A DNA stretch of 48,421 nucleotides from Geobacteraceae bacterium (GCA_024281055.1 JAMXLF010000091.1:1-48421), one strand, 5' to 3'; counted from the stretch's first letter, positions 33,655-43,745 are shown. The notes: generated by a model not told the origin, from the sequence alone. Numbers and translations: made by a program.

Positions 33655-33694
33655 AAAAGGGACAGGATGCGAACTGACATCCTGTCCCTTTTTT
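33655..33694. terminator. Bidirectional terminator between convergent genes
   Basis: A 15-bp stem (33655-33669 with 33678-33692) is flanked by A on one side and T on the other, so it can serve both the lipoprotein gene and the convergent receiver gene. Confidence 0.92.
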
Positions 33695-33720
33695 GCCGGC
33701 CTGTCTTCGCGGCAGCGCTC

Positions 33721-34125
33721 TTAGTTCATGGTCTCCCGGTAGCGGAAAGATGTCTGTGTCGCGCTGGTCAGGGAGGCGATCTTCAGCTCCAGCACGTCAA
33801 AATCCGTCCCTTTGGCAAAGTAGTCATCCGCCAGACCACTTGCCACCACTTGCCGGAGATCATCCTCATCCTCGCTGGAGATGACGATGATGCGCGGCTG
33901 CTGAACGCCGCCCGTTTCACGGCAGAGCCGGGCGACTGTCTCTCCCCGCAAGCCGGGCAAACCGAGGTCGATGAGCAGTACGTGGGGGGTGAACTCCTTT
34001 ATCGCGTTCAGGATCCCGAACGGGGAGTTGCTCGTCCTGACTTCGTACCCCTTCTGACAGAGGTGCTGGGATATCATCCCGGTTACCAGCATGCTGTCGT
34101 CAACGACCATAATCCTTTTCTGCAT
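33721..34125 (-). CDS. Stand-alone CheY-like response regulator receiver
   Basis: This 134-residue single receiver domain has the acidic pair Asp9/Asp10 (VVDDS), the phosphoacceptor Asp53 (LLIDLGLPG), a Ser in VISSED, and the Lys of YFAKG. There is no output domain, so it should act by protein contact or phosphotransfer. ATG 34125 is chosen for the GGGGGAAC upstream. A TGTATAC-C-GTATACA palindrome lies further upstream at 34194-34208 and may be its operator. No kinase is adjacent. Confidence 0.88.
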   Translation of the reverse strand: MQKRIMVVDDSMLVTGMISQHLCQKGYEVRTSNSPFGILNAIKEFTPHVLLIDLGLPGLRGETVARLCRETGGVQQPRIIVISSEDEDDLRQVVASGLADDYFAKGTDFDVLELKIASLTSATQTSFRYRETMN

Positions 34126-34193
34126 AGTTCCCCCGCCATCGAATAATAAGGCTTCCCCGGAGAGCACAGCGGGGCTTCTCCGGATTGTCGAAG

Positions 34194-34208
34194 TGTATAC
34201 CGTATACA
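34194..34208. promoter_or_regulatory. TGTATAC-C-GTATACA palindrome upstream of the receiver gene
   Basis: A perfect 7-1-7 inverted repeat about 70 bases upstream of the receiver start, overlapping AT-rich -10-like sequence on the minus strand. Binding protein unknown. Confidence 0.4.
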
Positions 34209-34262
34209 AAAGAATACCAGAGTTCCTGCAAACCGCAACTTTGGGGTGAAGGGGAGGGATGG

Positions 34263-35117
34263 TTAACCGATGGTCAGTCGGTTATTGTGCCGACGAATGA
34301 ATCCCTCGGTTTCCATCCGGAGAAGATTGCTCCGGACTTGTTCCGGATCGGAGCCGAGTCGTGTGATGAGCTCGATCTCGGTCATCTCCGGAAAGGTGAG
34401 GATCGTCTTGAGGATGCGGCTGCGGAGCTCACGGTTTGACCCCTTGAAGGGAGATTGACGCGCGTGGTGGGCGCTGCGCCGGCCCGGGTTGGCGTGGGCC
34501 TTCTTCAGTGACACCCCGTAATCCATGAGGGCGTAGTACCAGTCGCGCGGGTTGCGGCGGTCGAGGGTTTGGGCTACGAGGGGAAGTACCTCCCGGTCGT
34601 GGACCCCCTGCCGGTCGTGGAAGAAGTGATGGATGAAGACGGTGCGGATGTTGGTTTCGATGAAGACCGTGGGCCGGCTGAAGGCGAAGGTTGCGATGGC
34701 GCGGGCGGTGTAGGGGCCGATCCCCGGCATGGCCTCCAGTTCCTCCTCGTTGGCGGGAAGGATTCCTTCCCGGCGCTCGACGACCATTTCCGCGCACCTC
34801 TTCAGCGCCACGGCCCGCCGGTTGTAGCCGAGCCCCTGCCAGGCGGCGAGGACCGTATCCAGGGGAGCCTGAGCGAGGGTGGCGATGTCAGGAAAGAGGG
34901 CGAGGAACTCCGCGTACTTCGTGCGGACCCGGTCCACCTGGGTCTGCTGGAGCATGATCTCGGAGACGAGGATGGCGTAAGGGTCGCGGGTTTCCCGCCA
35001 GGGAAGGGAGCGCCCGTTGGCCCGGTACCACTTCCGGATCATCTTTCTGAACGCCGTCAGCTGTTGAGGGGTGAGCGGAACCATGGGGTCGCTCTTTTCC
35101 CGGTCGCGATTCGACAT
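34263..35117 (-). CDS. MutY-like HhH-GPD DNA glycosylase without the FeS cluster
   Basis: The 284-residue protein aligns with A/G-specific adenine glycosylases over the HhH-GPD core: LPWRETRDPY, SEIMLQQTQV (Glu53, the catalytic Glu in MutY) and the helix-hairpin-helix AMPGIGPYTARAIATFAF. The usual LDGNV with its catalytic Asp is replaced by IETNIRTV (Glu154). The four FeS cysteines are absent; that region reads as NPGRRSAHHARQSPF instead. The C-terminal 60 residues look like a winged helix, not the MutY NUDIX-like domain. It therefore belongs to a separate clade, and substrate specificity is uncertain. ATG 35117 is preferred; TTG 35132 is an alternative. It is 11 bases downstream of the Smr gene. 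Confidence 0.8.
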   Translation of the reverse strand: MSNRDREKSDPMVPLTPQQLTAFRKMIRKWYRANGRSLPWRETRDPYAILVSEIMLQQTQVDRVRTKYAEFLALFPDIATLAQAPLDTVLAAWQGLGYNRRAVALKRCAEMVVERREGILPANEEELEAMPGIGPYTARAIATFAFSRPTVFIETNIRTVFIHHFFHDRQGVHDREVLPLVAQTLDRRNPRDWYYALMDYGVSLKKAHANPGRRSAHHARQSPFKGSNRELRSRILKTILTFPEMTEIELITRLGSDPEQVRSNLLRMETEGFIRRHNNRLTIG

Positions 35118-35128
35118 CTTTACCCTGT

Positions 35129-35410
35129 TCAATTGTGCCGTCGAAGTTCCACGAGGGTAGCCCCCCAGCCGCCGGCGTCCTCGCCTGCCAGGCGGAAGGC
35201 GGCCACCTCCGGGAGTCGGCTGAGAATGCTGTGCACCGTGCGGCGCAGCTCCCCTTTCCCCTTACCGTGAACGATCCGTACCGCGAAGATCCCCCGCTTG
35301 CGGCACTCTTCCAGGTAGACCGGGATGAGCTCCCGCACCTCTGCCGGCCGGAACGTATGAAGGTCGAGCACCCCGTCGATGGGGAGCTCGACCGATTCGG
35401 TCTCGTCCAT
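35129..35410 (-). CDS. Smr domain protein
   Basis: The 93-residue protein is essentially a lone Smr domain, with LDLHTFRP and the VHGKGKGELR loop that matches the HGxGxxxLR motif of MutS2/Smr proteins. Such domains act on DNA or RNA, in some cases as nucleases. ATG 35410 is supported by AAAGGAA just upstream; the longer open frame has no good start. It is followed by the MutY-like gene on the same strand, so a nucleic-acid repair role is plausible. Confidence 0.85.
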   Translation of the reverse strand: MDETESVELPIDGVLDLHTFRPAEVRELIPVYLEECRKRGIFAVRIVHGKGKGELRRTVHSILSRLPEVAAFRLAGEDAGGWGATLVELRRHN

Positions 35411-35542
35411 TTCTTTTCCTTTCGGTAATTGTGCCAGTGTACACCAGATTTCGGCCTTTCCCGTGAAAAAATTTCCCCCACTCATGTTCTCTTCTCCCGG
35501 TGTCATCTCTCTCTTTGCCGCGCTAACCTGGGAGTGCGCAAC

Positions 35543-35570
35543 TTTACATTGACTGATCCTCATCTATACT
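35543..35570 (+). promoter_or_regulatory. Promoter of the mla-type operon
   Basis: TTTACA (35543-35548) and TATACT (35565-35570) are separated by 16 bases, giving a start near 35577, about 28 bases before the mlaE start. Confidence 0.6.
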
Positions 35571-35604
35571 TGACGAGAATCCCATTTTGCGCGCGGAGTC
35601 CCTT

Positions 35605-36375
35605 GTGTCCATCCTCGTCGACAAGCTTGGCGCTCTCACCCTCAGGCTCCTCCGGGAAATGGGGAGAATGCTCACCTTTCTCCTTTACAGCATCTACATG
35701 ATCGCGCGCCATCCCGGCAAACCGGTCCACGTCCTCAGGCAGGTCCATTTCATCGGCGCCAAGTCGTTCTTCGTCATTTTTCTCACCGCCTCCTTTACCG
35801 GGATGGTCCTTGGCCTCCAGGGGTACTACACCCTCGCCAAGTTCGGCTCCGAGGGGCTTCTGGGGTCGGCGGTGGCCCTCTCCCTCATCCGTGAACTCGG
35901 CCCGGTCCTCTCCGCTCTCATGGTGACGGGGCGGGCCGGCAGCGCCATCACGGCAGAGATCGGCATCAAGAAGATCACCGAACAGATCGACGCCCTTGAG
36001 GCAATGGCCCTCGACCCGTTCAAGTACCTGGTCTCGCCGAAGATCTTCGGTGCCCTGATCGCCGTACCGCTTCTCTGCGCCATCTTCGACGTGGTGGGAA
36101 TATACGGCGGATACATCGTGGGGGTGAAGCTCCTCGGGGTCAATCCGGGGGCCTATTTCCACGAGATGGAAAAGAGCGTGGAGTGGAAGGATGTCTACTC
36201 GGGCATTGTCAAATCGATTTCCTTCGGCCTCATCATCGCCTGGGTCTGCTGCTACAAGGGGTATTATGCCGGGCACGGCGCCGAGGGGGTGTCCCGCGCC
36301 ACCACCTCTGCGGTAGTGATGGCTTCGGTGGTGATCCTTATCTGGGATTACTTCCTGACCTCGGTGCTGTTGTGA
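35605..36375 (+). CDS. mlaE: MlaE-type ABC transporter permease
   Basis: This 256-residue permease has about five membrane helices and the MlaE family blocks FTGMVLGLQGYYTL, SLIRELGPVLSALMVTGRAGSA and EIGIKKITEQIDALEAM. With MlaF and MlaD it forms an inner-membrane complex that moves phospholipids or related lipids between the membranes. I start it at GTG 35605, because GGAG lies six bases upstream; TTG 35587 is an alternative. It is the first gene of mlaE-mlaF-mlaD-tolC-like-mlaC. No mlaA or mlaB is present here. Confidence 0.92.
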   Translation: MSILVDKLGALTLRLLREMGRMLTFLLYSIYMIARHPGKPVHVLRQVHFIGAKSFFVIFLTASFTGMVLGLQGYYTLAKFGSEGLLGSAVALSLIRELGPVLSALMVTGRAGSAITAEIGIKKITEQIDALEAMALDPFKYLVSPKIFGALIAVPLLCAIFDVVGIYGGYIVGVKLLGVNPGAYFHEMEKSVEWKDVYSGIVKSISFGLIIAWVCCYKGYYAGHGAEGVSRATTSAVVMASVVILIWDYFLTSVLL

Positions 36376-36388
36376 GCGGGGACCGCCA

Positions 36389-37135
36389 ATGATCAAACTG
36401 GTGAACGTGGAAAAGTCATTCAACGGCCAGCTGGTGCTCGACCGACTCAGCCTGGAAGTGCCCGAGGGAAAGATCACCGCCATCATCGGTCCGAGCGGCG
36501 GGGGAAAAAGCGTCCTCCTCAAGCATATGATCGGGCTGGTGCGACCCGACCGCGGCCAGGTGCTGGTTGACGGCGAGGATATCACCGCGATGGGTAAGAG
36601 CCGCCTCAACCAGGTGCGGGAGAAGTTCGGCATGCTTTTCCAGAATGCGGCGCTTTTCGATTCCATGACGGTCTTCGAGAACGTGGCTTTCCCGCTGGAA
36701 GAGAAGACGAGGCTCTCCCCGGATGAGATCAGGCGGCAGGTGCACGAGGCGCTCGAGCATGTGGGGCTCCGGGAGGTGGATGACAAGTACCCCGACGAAC
36801 TGTCGGGAGGCATGAAAAAGCGGGTGGGGCTTGCCAGGGCGGTGCTCCTCAACCCCCGGATAATCCTTTTCGACGAACCGGCCACCGGCCTCGATCCGAT
36901 CATCAGAAAAGCGATCAATCGGCTGATCCAGGAGACGCACGACAGATTCGGTTTCACTGCGGTTATCGTTACCCATGAAATCCCGGCGATTTTCGAGCTC
37001 TGCCATTACGTGGTTATGCTGCTGGACGGGAAGGTGCTGTTTGAAGGTTCACCGGCCGAGATCATGAACTCGCCGGACCCGAGGGTGCAGCAATTCATCA
37101 GGGGGGACCTGGAAGGCCCGCTGCACTTCATCTGA
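36389..37135 (+). CDS. mlaF: MlaF-type ABC transporter ATPase
   Basis: The 248-residue ATPase has Walker A GPSGGGKS (residues 34-41), the Q-loop MLFQNAALF, the signature ELSGGMKKRV and Walker B IILFDEPATGLDP, followed by VTHE. The GGGKS form of Walker A and the GGM of the signature are typical of MlaF. It lies 13 bases after mlaE. The following gap has a GTTCAA repeat cluster. Confidence 0.94.
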   Translation: MIKLVNVEKSFNGQLVLDRLSLEVPEGKITAIIGPSGGGKSVLLKHMIGLVRPDRGQVLVDGEDITAMGKSRLNQVREKFGMLFQNAALFDSMTVFENVAFPLEEKTRLSPDEIRRQVHEALEHVGLREVDDKYPDELSGGMKKRVGLARAVLLNPRIILFDEPATGLDPIIRKAINRLIQETHDRFGFTAVIVTHEIPAIFELCHYVVMLLDGKVLFEGSPAEIMNSPDPRVQQFIRGDLEGPLHFI

Positions 37136-37141
37136 AAAGCC

Positions 37142-37210
37142 GTTCAACGTTCTATGTTCAAGGTTCGACGTTAAACCTTAACCTTGAACGTTGAACCTTG
37201 AACATTGAAC
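37142..37210. repeat. GTTCAA/TTGAAC repeat cluster 3
   Basis: The mlaF-mlaD gap is filled with GTTCAACGTTC units followed by inverted GAACGTTGAACCTTGAAC-type units, as at 21719-21814 and 27893-27941. It lies inside an operon and would form a hairpin in the mRNA. Confidence 0.8.
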
Positions 37211-37230
37211 CCGTTCATAAGGGTGATGCC

Positions 37231-37680
37231 ATGAAAAAAGCCAGCCTGGAAACCGTCGTCGGGATTTTCGTCCTCATCGGGATCATCTGTCTTGCCTATC
37301 TCTCCATCAAGCTCGGCAAGATGGAGATTGTCGGCGGCCACCACTACGAGGTCCGGGGGGAGTTCGACTCCGTGGCAGGCCTGCAGGACGGAGCGTCGGT
37401 GGAGATCGCAGGTGTCGAGGTGGGACGGGTCGACCGGATAGCACTCGACCCGAAGAGCGAGCGGGCGGTGGTCTACCTGAGTATCAACGATGGGGTGAAG
37501 CTCACCGACGACGTTATCGCCTCGGTGCGGACCCGGGGGATAATCGGCGACAAGTACATAACCCTCGCTCCGGGCGGGTCGGACAAGCTCCTCGGCAATA
37601 ACGGGCTGATTCGCGATACGGAGTCGGCAGTCGACCTGGAAGAGCTGCTTAGCAAGTACATTCACGGCAAGGTGGACTGA
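37231..37680 (+). CDS. mlaD: MlaD-type MCE-domain protein
   Basis: This 149-residue protein has an N-terminal membrane anchor (about residues 8-26) and one MCE domain (HYEVRGEFDSVAGLQDGASV, then IAGVEVGRVDRI). MCE proteins form hexameric rings that carry lipids across the periplasm. It is short, like E. coli MlaD. ATG 37231 is chosen because the anchor follows directly; the upstream ATG at 37198 falls inside the repeat cluster. The next gene encodes a TolC-like protein. Confidence 0.92.
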   Translation: MKKASLETVVGIFVLIGIICLAYLSIKLGKMEIVGGHHYEVRGEFDSVAGLQDGASVEIAGVEVGRVDRIALDPKSERAVVYLSINDGVKLTDDVIASVRTRGIIGDKYITLAPGGSDKLLGNNGLIRDTESAVDLEELLSKYIHGKVD

Positions 37681-37760
37681 TCATGGCGCTCACGACAAAT
37701 AACCGCAGTTATAAGGCAAATCCCGAGAAACCACCGCATGCGAGAAGGGAGGAAAACGGC

Positions 37761-39113
37761 ATGAAGCTAATGTCCATGCTGCTTGCACTGGTCGTGCTGG
37801 GGGGAGGTCCCTGTTTTGCAGCCGAGCCGCCCGGCCAGGGGAAAATGGTGCTCGAACTCAAGGAGTGCATCAGGAAGGCCCTCGCTGCGGCGCCGGAACT
37901 GGGGGAAGCCGAGGCTGACATCATGCTGACCTCCTCGAAACTGGCGGAGGCCAAGGCACATCGCTATCCGCAGCTGGAAATCCTGGGACTAACCGGACCG
38001 GTCCCCCAGGCCAAGGGCAACCAGGTCTTCTCCCCTGACAGCATCAACCAGACCGACCGCTGGACCTGGTTCGCCCGCAGCGACGCGACCCTCATCCAGC
38101 CCCTCTACACCTTCGGCAAGATCTCCGAGAACATGAAGGCCGCTTCCCATGGCATCGAGGTGGACCGGGCGAAGAAGGAGCAGAGCCGCAACGAGATCGC
38201 CCTCAAGGTGAAGGAGTACTATTATGGCCTCCTGCTGGCCCGGGAGCTGAAGGAGCTCGTGCTGGAGGTGCAGGAAGACCTGGGTACGGCTCGCAAGAGC
38301 GCACAGAAGCTTCTCGACAAGGGCTCTGCCAATGTGGACGTGACGGACATCTATAAGCTCGATGCCTTCGGCGGCGAGGCCGAGAAATACCTGGAGGAGG
38401 CTAAGAAGGGCGAGGCCCAGGCCCTCACCGCCCTCCGCGCCCGGCTCGCCCTTCCCGCGAATGCAGAGCTGGATATTGCCACGGAACGTCTCGTGCCCGG
38501 GGAGGAAAAGGAGATCGGGCTTCCCGCCTACCTGGAGATGTCCCAGGTGCGCCGTCCCGAGTACCGGCAGATCCAGGAAGGGCTCAAGGCACGGGAGGCC
38601 CTCGTTGCCGCCGCCAGGGCCGCCTACTACCCCGATTTCTTCATTGCCGGCTATCTTTCCGCAGCCTATGCGGAGAAGCGGGACCGGGTAAGTAATCCCT
38701 GGGTTCCCGATGAATTCAACCATATCTGGGGCGGCATTGCCCTGGGCCTCAAGTGGACCCTCGATTTCGGCATCAAAGGGGCGAAGGTGGCGCAGGAACA
38801 GGCCCAGTACGACCGGCTCGTCAGCACGAAGGATTTCGCCGACACCAACATTCCTCTCCAGATCAGGAAATACTACCTTGATCTCCAGGAGGCGGACAAG
38901 AGCATCGAGGCGACGCGGAGCGGCTATTCCAATGCCAAGAAATGGCTGGTGGCGGCCCTTGCCAATTACGACTTCGGCATCGGGCCGGCCAGGGAGATAT
39001 TCGATGCCCTTCAGGAGTACGCCAAGATGCGCGGCGCCTATTTCCAGGCCATTTACAACCGGAAGATGGCCCGGGCCAACCTCGCGTACGCGACGGGGGA
39101 AGAGCCGCTGTAA
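37761..39113 (+). CDS. TolC-family outer-membrane efflux protein
   Basis: This 450-residue protein has a signal peptide (GGGPCFA) and the long coiled-coil helices of outer-membrane factors, with paired repeats (LKECIRKALAAAPELGEAEAD at the start, later LEMSQVRRPEYRQIQEGLKA, split in two parts by the membrane strands). It should form a trimeric outer-membrane and periplasmic channel. Its place between mlaD and mlaC is notable, because classic Mla systems use MlaA instead. GGGAGG precedes ATG 37761; the frame is open upstream but shows no signal there. Confidence 0.88.
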   Translation: MKLMSMLLALVVLGGGPCFAAEPPGQGKMVLELKECIRKALAAAPELGEAEADIMLTSSKLAEAKAHRYPQLEILGLTGPVPQAKGNQVFSPDSINQTDRWTWFARSDATLIQPLYTFGKISENMKAASHGIEVDRAKKEQSRNEIALKVKEYYYGLLLARELKELVLEVQEDLGTARKSAQKLLDKGSANVDVTDIYKLDAFGGEAEKYLEEAKKGEAQALTALRARLALPANAELDIATERLVPGEEKEIGLPAYLEMSQVRRPEYRQIQEGLKAREALVAAARAAYYPDFFIAGYLSAAYAEKRDRVSNPWVPDEFNHIWGGIALGLKWTLDFGIKGAKVAQEQAQYDRLVSTKDFADTNIPLQIRKYYLDLQEADKSIEATRSGYSNAKKWLVAALANYDFGIGPAREIFDALQEYAKMRGAYFQAIYNRKMARANLAYATGEEPL

Positions 39114-39142
39114 ATTCAGACCGGGTGAAGGAGGCTTGATAT

Positions 39143-39751
39143 ATGTCGTTAAAGTCTATGTTGTGCCTTTTAATGTTTGTTTTTCTTACGGTCGTGGGGC
39201 CGAGGGTGGCTGATGCTTCCATTACCGACGAGGTGAAGAAGACCGTCGACCAGGTGGTGGCGATCGTCTCCAGCAAGGAGATGAAGAAACCGCAGAACGA
39301 GCAGAAGCGCCTCCAGGCTCTGAAGAAGGCGATCAGTGCCATCTTCGATTACGGGGAAATGGCCAAGCGTTCCCTGGGCCGTTACTGGAACGAACGGAGC
39401 CCGGCCGAGCAGAAGGAGTTCGTGCAACTCTTCGCGACCCTTCTCGAAAATTCTTACGCCGGCAAGATCGAGTCGTATAACAACGAGAAGATCGTCTACG
39501 GTAAGGAGACCATGGAAGGGGAGTACGCCGAGGTGAGGAGCAAGGTGGTAACCGCCAAACGGGATGAATACAGCCTCGCTTATCGTCTCATGAACAAGGG
39601 GGGGAAATGGGTCGTCTATGACGTGGTCATCGAGGGGGTGAGCCTTGTTGCCAACTACCGCAGCCAGTTCAACAAGATCATCCAGAACCAGGGGTATGCC
39701 GAGCTCGTGAAAAAACTCAGGGCCAAGAGCGCGGAGATCACGGCGCCATAG
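39143..39751 (+). CDS. mlaC: MlaC-type periplasmic phospholipid-binding protein
   Basis: The 202-residue protein has a signal peptide (about residues 1-25) and the MlaC/Ttg2D fold, with FDYGEMAKRSLGRYWNERSP, EQKEFVQLFATLL and the C-terminal GVSLVANYRSQFNKII block. It carries a phospholipid across the periplasm. AAGGAGG lies upstream. It closes the operon and is followed by a terminator. Confidence 0.93.
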   Translation: MSLKSMLCLLMFVFLTVVGPRVADASITDEVKKTVDQVVAIVSSKEMKKPQNEQKRLQALKKAISAIFDYGEMAKRSLGRYWNERSPAEQKEFVQLFATLLENSYAGKIESYNNEKIVYGKETMEGEYAEVRSKVVTAKRDEYSLAYRLMNKGGKWVVYDVVIEGVSLVANYRSQFNKIIQNQGYAELVKKLRAKSAEITAP

Positions 39752-39775
39752 AAACTATCTCGTGCGGTTATTCCG

Positions 39776-41023
<1,248 letters not shown>

Positions 41024-41084
41024 TCGCATACAAACTCAAGCCTATAAATTTAAAACCTATAAATTTCAGAAAAGGAGTCCTCCT

Positions 41085-42185
41085 ATGAAAGTCGGACTTA
41101 TCGGTTGGCGTGGAATGGTCGGCTCGGTTCTCCTCCAACGCATGCAGGAGGAGAACGATTTCAGCCTCGGCTTCGAGCCGGTCTTCTTCTCCACCTCTCA
41201 GGCGGGGCAGCCCGCACCCATGAACGCCGGGACCCTCAAGGACGCTTCGGACATCGCGGAGCTCAAGAAACTCGACGTGATCATAACCTGTCAGGGGGGA
41301 GACTACACCAAGGCGGTGCATCCCGAGCTGCGCAAGCAGGGGTGGCAGGGGTACTGGATCGACGCCGCCAGCGGCCTGCGGATGGAGCCGAACGCGGTCA
41401 TCATCCTCGACCCGGTGAACCGCAACGTCATCGACGCCGCCCTGGCCAAGGGACAGAAGGATTTCATCGGCGGCAACTGCACCGTAAGCCTCATGCTGAT
41501 GGCTCTGGGCGGGCTGTTCCGGGCCGGGCTCGTGGAGTGGCTCACGTCAATGACCTACCAGGCTGCCTCTGGTGCCGGCGCCCCCAATATGCGTGAGCTC
41601 CTCGCCCAGATGGGAGTCCTGCACGGTTCGGTCGCCGACCTCCTTGCAAACCCCTCGTCGGCAATCCTGGAGATCGACCGGAAGGTGACCGCCGAACTCC
41701 GGGGCGATGCAATGCCGAAAAAGGAGTTCGGTGCTCCGTTGGCGGGGAACGTACTTCCCTGGATCGACCGGGAGGTTGAGGACGGTCAGAGCCGCGAGGA
41801 GTGGAAGGGCTTTGCTGAGACGAACAAGATCCTCGGCACTACGACGCCGATCCCGGTGGATGGCATCTGCGTGCGGGTCGGCGCCATGCGCTGTCACAGT
41901 CAGGGGCTGACCATCAAGCTTAACAAAGACGTGCCGCTGGCGGACATCGAGGAGCTGATCAAGAACGACAACCAGTGGGTCAGGTTCGTGCCCAACACCA
42001 AAGCCGACACCCTGGCGCAGCTCACTCCGGCGGCGGTATCGGGTCTTCTCGCTGTTCCCGTCGGCCGCGTGCGGAAGATGAAGATGGGGCCTCAATACGT
42101 CCAGGCGTTCACTTGCGGCGACCAGCTCCTGTGGGGAGCTGCCGAGCCGCTGCGGCGAATGCTGCGCATTTTGATGGAGAAATAG
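41085..42185 (+). CDS. asd: Aspartate-semialdehyde dehydrogenase
   Basis: The 366-residue enzyme converts aspartyl phosphate to the semialdehyde, feeding lysine, threonine and methionine synthesis. It has the N-terminal [21 protein letters not shown] motif and the catalytic Cys132 in GGNCTVS. The [18 protein letters not shown] block marks the proteobacterial type. AAAGGAG lies upstream, and two direct CCTATAAATTT copies occur in the short gap after leuB. A terminator follows. Confidence 0.97.
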   Translation: MKVGLIGWRGMVGSVLLQRMQEENDFSLGFEPVFFSTSQAGQPAPMNAGTLKDASDIAELKKLDVIITCQGGDYTKAVHPELRKQGWQGYWIDAASGLRMEPNAVIILDPVNRNVIDAALAKGQKDFIGGNCTVSLMLMALGGLFRAGLVEWLTSMTYQAASGAGAPNMRELLAQMGVLHGSVADLLANPSSAILEIDRKVTAELRGDAMPKKEFGAPLAGNVLPWIDREVEDGQSREEWKGFAETNKILGTTTPIPVDGICVRVGAMRCHSQGLTIKLNKDVPLADIEELIKNDNQWVRFVPNTKADTLAQLTPAAVSGLLAVPVGRVRKMKMGPQYVQAFTCGDQLLWGAAEPLRRMLRILMEK

Positions 42186-42224
42186 AACGGGCTCTTTAAA
42201 ATAGATTGCTTACAGAAGCAGGGA

Positions 42225-42264
42225 GGGGAGCTGTCGGCCGTGCGGGCAGCTCCCCCCTTGTTTT
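42225..42264 (+). terminator. Terminator after asd
   Basis: GGGGAGCTG (42225-42233) pairs with CAGCTCCCC (42247-42255), followed by CCTTGTTTT. Confidence 0.85.
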
Positions 42265-42309
42265 GCGGACGGTAGGGCGGTAATCTGGAGCCCTGGCAAA
42301 ATGTCACGA

Positions 42310-42693
42310 TCAGGCAGCGGACTTCTGGCGGAGCGTCTCCTGAACCTTTGTGACGATCTGCTGGTTCGTGAAAGGTTTTCTTATGTAGCCGTCGGCACCC
42401 GATTGCTTCACCAGAAAACGAAGGTCGTCCAGTGGCTTCGATGAAATGAGCAGGATCGGGATTTCCCTGGTAAGCGGGTTGTCTTTGAGCATTTTTGCCT
42501 TCCGGTCCCCATCGAGGATCGGGAGCATAACATCGAGAATGATCAGGTCCGGTCGACTGTCACCGAAGAGGTGGCTGTCGACTTCCCGGGCGATCATGGC
42601 GGTGCTGACAGCAAATCCGGCCTGTTCCAGGGCATCGCGGGCCATCGCCAGAACTATTTCGCTGTCATCGACCACCAGGATTTTCTGCTTCAT
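42310..42693 (-). CDS. Stand-alone CheY-like response regulator receiver
   Basis: The 127-residue receiver has Asp9/Asp10 (VVDDS), the phosphoacceptor Asp54 (IILDVMLP), Ser84/Ser85 in LISS and Lys106 in RKPF. There is no output domain. Its PDLIILDVMLPILDG block resembles PilG/PilH-type and chemotaxis-like receivers. GGAGG lies before ATG 42693. It is convergent with asd and divergent from truA; no kinase is adjacent. Confidence 0.9.
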   Translation of the reverse strand: MKQKILVVDDSEIVLAMARDALEQAGFAVSTAMIAREVDSHLFGDSRPDLIILDVMLPILDGDRKAKMLKDNPLTREIPILLISSKPLDDLRFLVKQSGADGYIRKPFTNQQIVTKVQETLRQKSAA

Positions 42694-42917
42694 CGTTTTC
42701 CTCCGGGTTTCCGCGTAAGAGCTGGACTCATGCGGGAAATTAAAGTCTTGGATCTTGGGATTAATATAATAGAACTTCTTTTTATTCTGCATAATACATG
42801 ATTTTTGCATTAAAATCACGTTAATAATTTAATGTTAATTCTGTGGCAGGGCTCTTGCCGTCTCCAGTCCCTCCTGTGTTTTATGCTGAACAGGTGGTAG
42901 ATAGGCATTCCGCACTG

Positions 42918-42946
42918 TTGGTTTGCCGACGAGATTCTGTTATACT
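42918..42946 (+). promoter_or_regulatory. Putative promoter of truA
   Basis: TTGGTT (42918-42923) and TATACT (42941-42946) are 17 bases apart. The start point would be only about 5 bases from the truA ATG. Confidence 0.5.
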
Positions 42947-42957
42947 GACACAAAAGG

Positions 42958-43692
42958 ATGCGGAATATCAAACTGATAATTGAATATGACGGCACCAACT
43001 ACGCCGGATGGCAGGTGCAGCCCAACGGTCTCGCCGTCCAGCAGGTGCTGGAGGGGGCGCTGGCGAAGCTCACTGGCGCAAAGGTGAGGCTCTACTCCTC
43101 CGGGCGGACCGATGCCGGGGTTCATGCCAGGCGGATGGTTGCCACGTTTCGGACGGATAAGTCCATCCCCCTGCGCGCATTTTCCGATGGACTCAACACC
43201 CTTCTCCCCCCTGACATCGCGGTGCGGGAGGCCGAAGAGGTATCCGTCGATTTTGATCCCCGCCGGGATGCCAGGGGAAAGCATTACCGCTATACCATAC
43301 TGAATGCCCCCCGCCGCCTGCCGCTGGCCCGTCTGCATGCGTGGCACGTGCGGGAACGCCTTGATCTCGACGCCATACGGAAGGCCGCCGTCCACCTCGT
43401 CGGCGAGCACGACTTCGCCGCCTTTCGCGCGTCCGGGTGTGCGGCGGGAACTACAGTGCGGCGGATCGATGCCCTGGAAATCGGGCAGGAAGGGGATATA
43501 ATCCATATCGATGTGACCGGCTCGGGGTTTCTCCGGAACATGGTCCGGATCATGGTGGGAACGCTGGTGGAGGTGGGACTGGGGAAGCGGTCGCCCGACA
43601 GCCTTGCCTCCCTGTTTGAGGTCCCGGACCGGAGTGCTGCCGGTACGACCGCACCGGCGCACGGCCTCTGTCTGATGGAAGTTTTCTACTGA
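42958..43692 (+). CDS. truA: tRNA pseudouridine(38-40) synthase
   Basis: This 244-residue TruA makes pseudouridine at positions 38-40 of many tRNAs. The catalytic Asp52 is in SSGRTDAGVHA; GKHYRYTILNA and GSGFLRNMVRIMVG are further family blocks. The start agrees with the family, but AAAAGG lies directly against the ATG, which is too close for a normal ribosome site. Initiation may therefore be leaderless or nearly so. It is upstream of rplM. Confidence 0.96.
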   Translation: MRNIKLIIEYDGTNYAGWQVQPNGLAVQQVLEGALAKLTGAKVRLYSSGRTDAGVHARRMVATFRTDKSIPLRAFSDGLNTLLPPDIAVREAEEVSVDFDPRRDARGKHYRYTILNAPRRLPLARLHAWHVRERLDLDAIRKAAVHLVGEHDFAAFRASGCAAGTTVRRIDALEIGQEGDIIHIDVTGSGFLRNMVRIMVGTLVEVGLGKRSPDSLASLFEVPDRSAAGTTAPAHGLCLMEVFY

Positions 43693-43716
43693 CCGTTTCC
43701 GGGGTAAAGAATTTTC

Positions 43717-43745
43717 TTGACATGCCGGGCGGAATGAATTATTTT
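43717..43745 (+). promoter_or_regulatory. Promoter of rplM-rpsI
   Basis: TTGACA (43717-43722) and TATTTT (43740-43745) are separated by 17 bases; rplM starts about 45 bases later. Confidence 0.75.
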
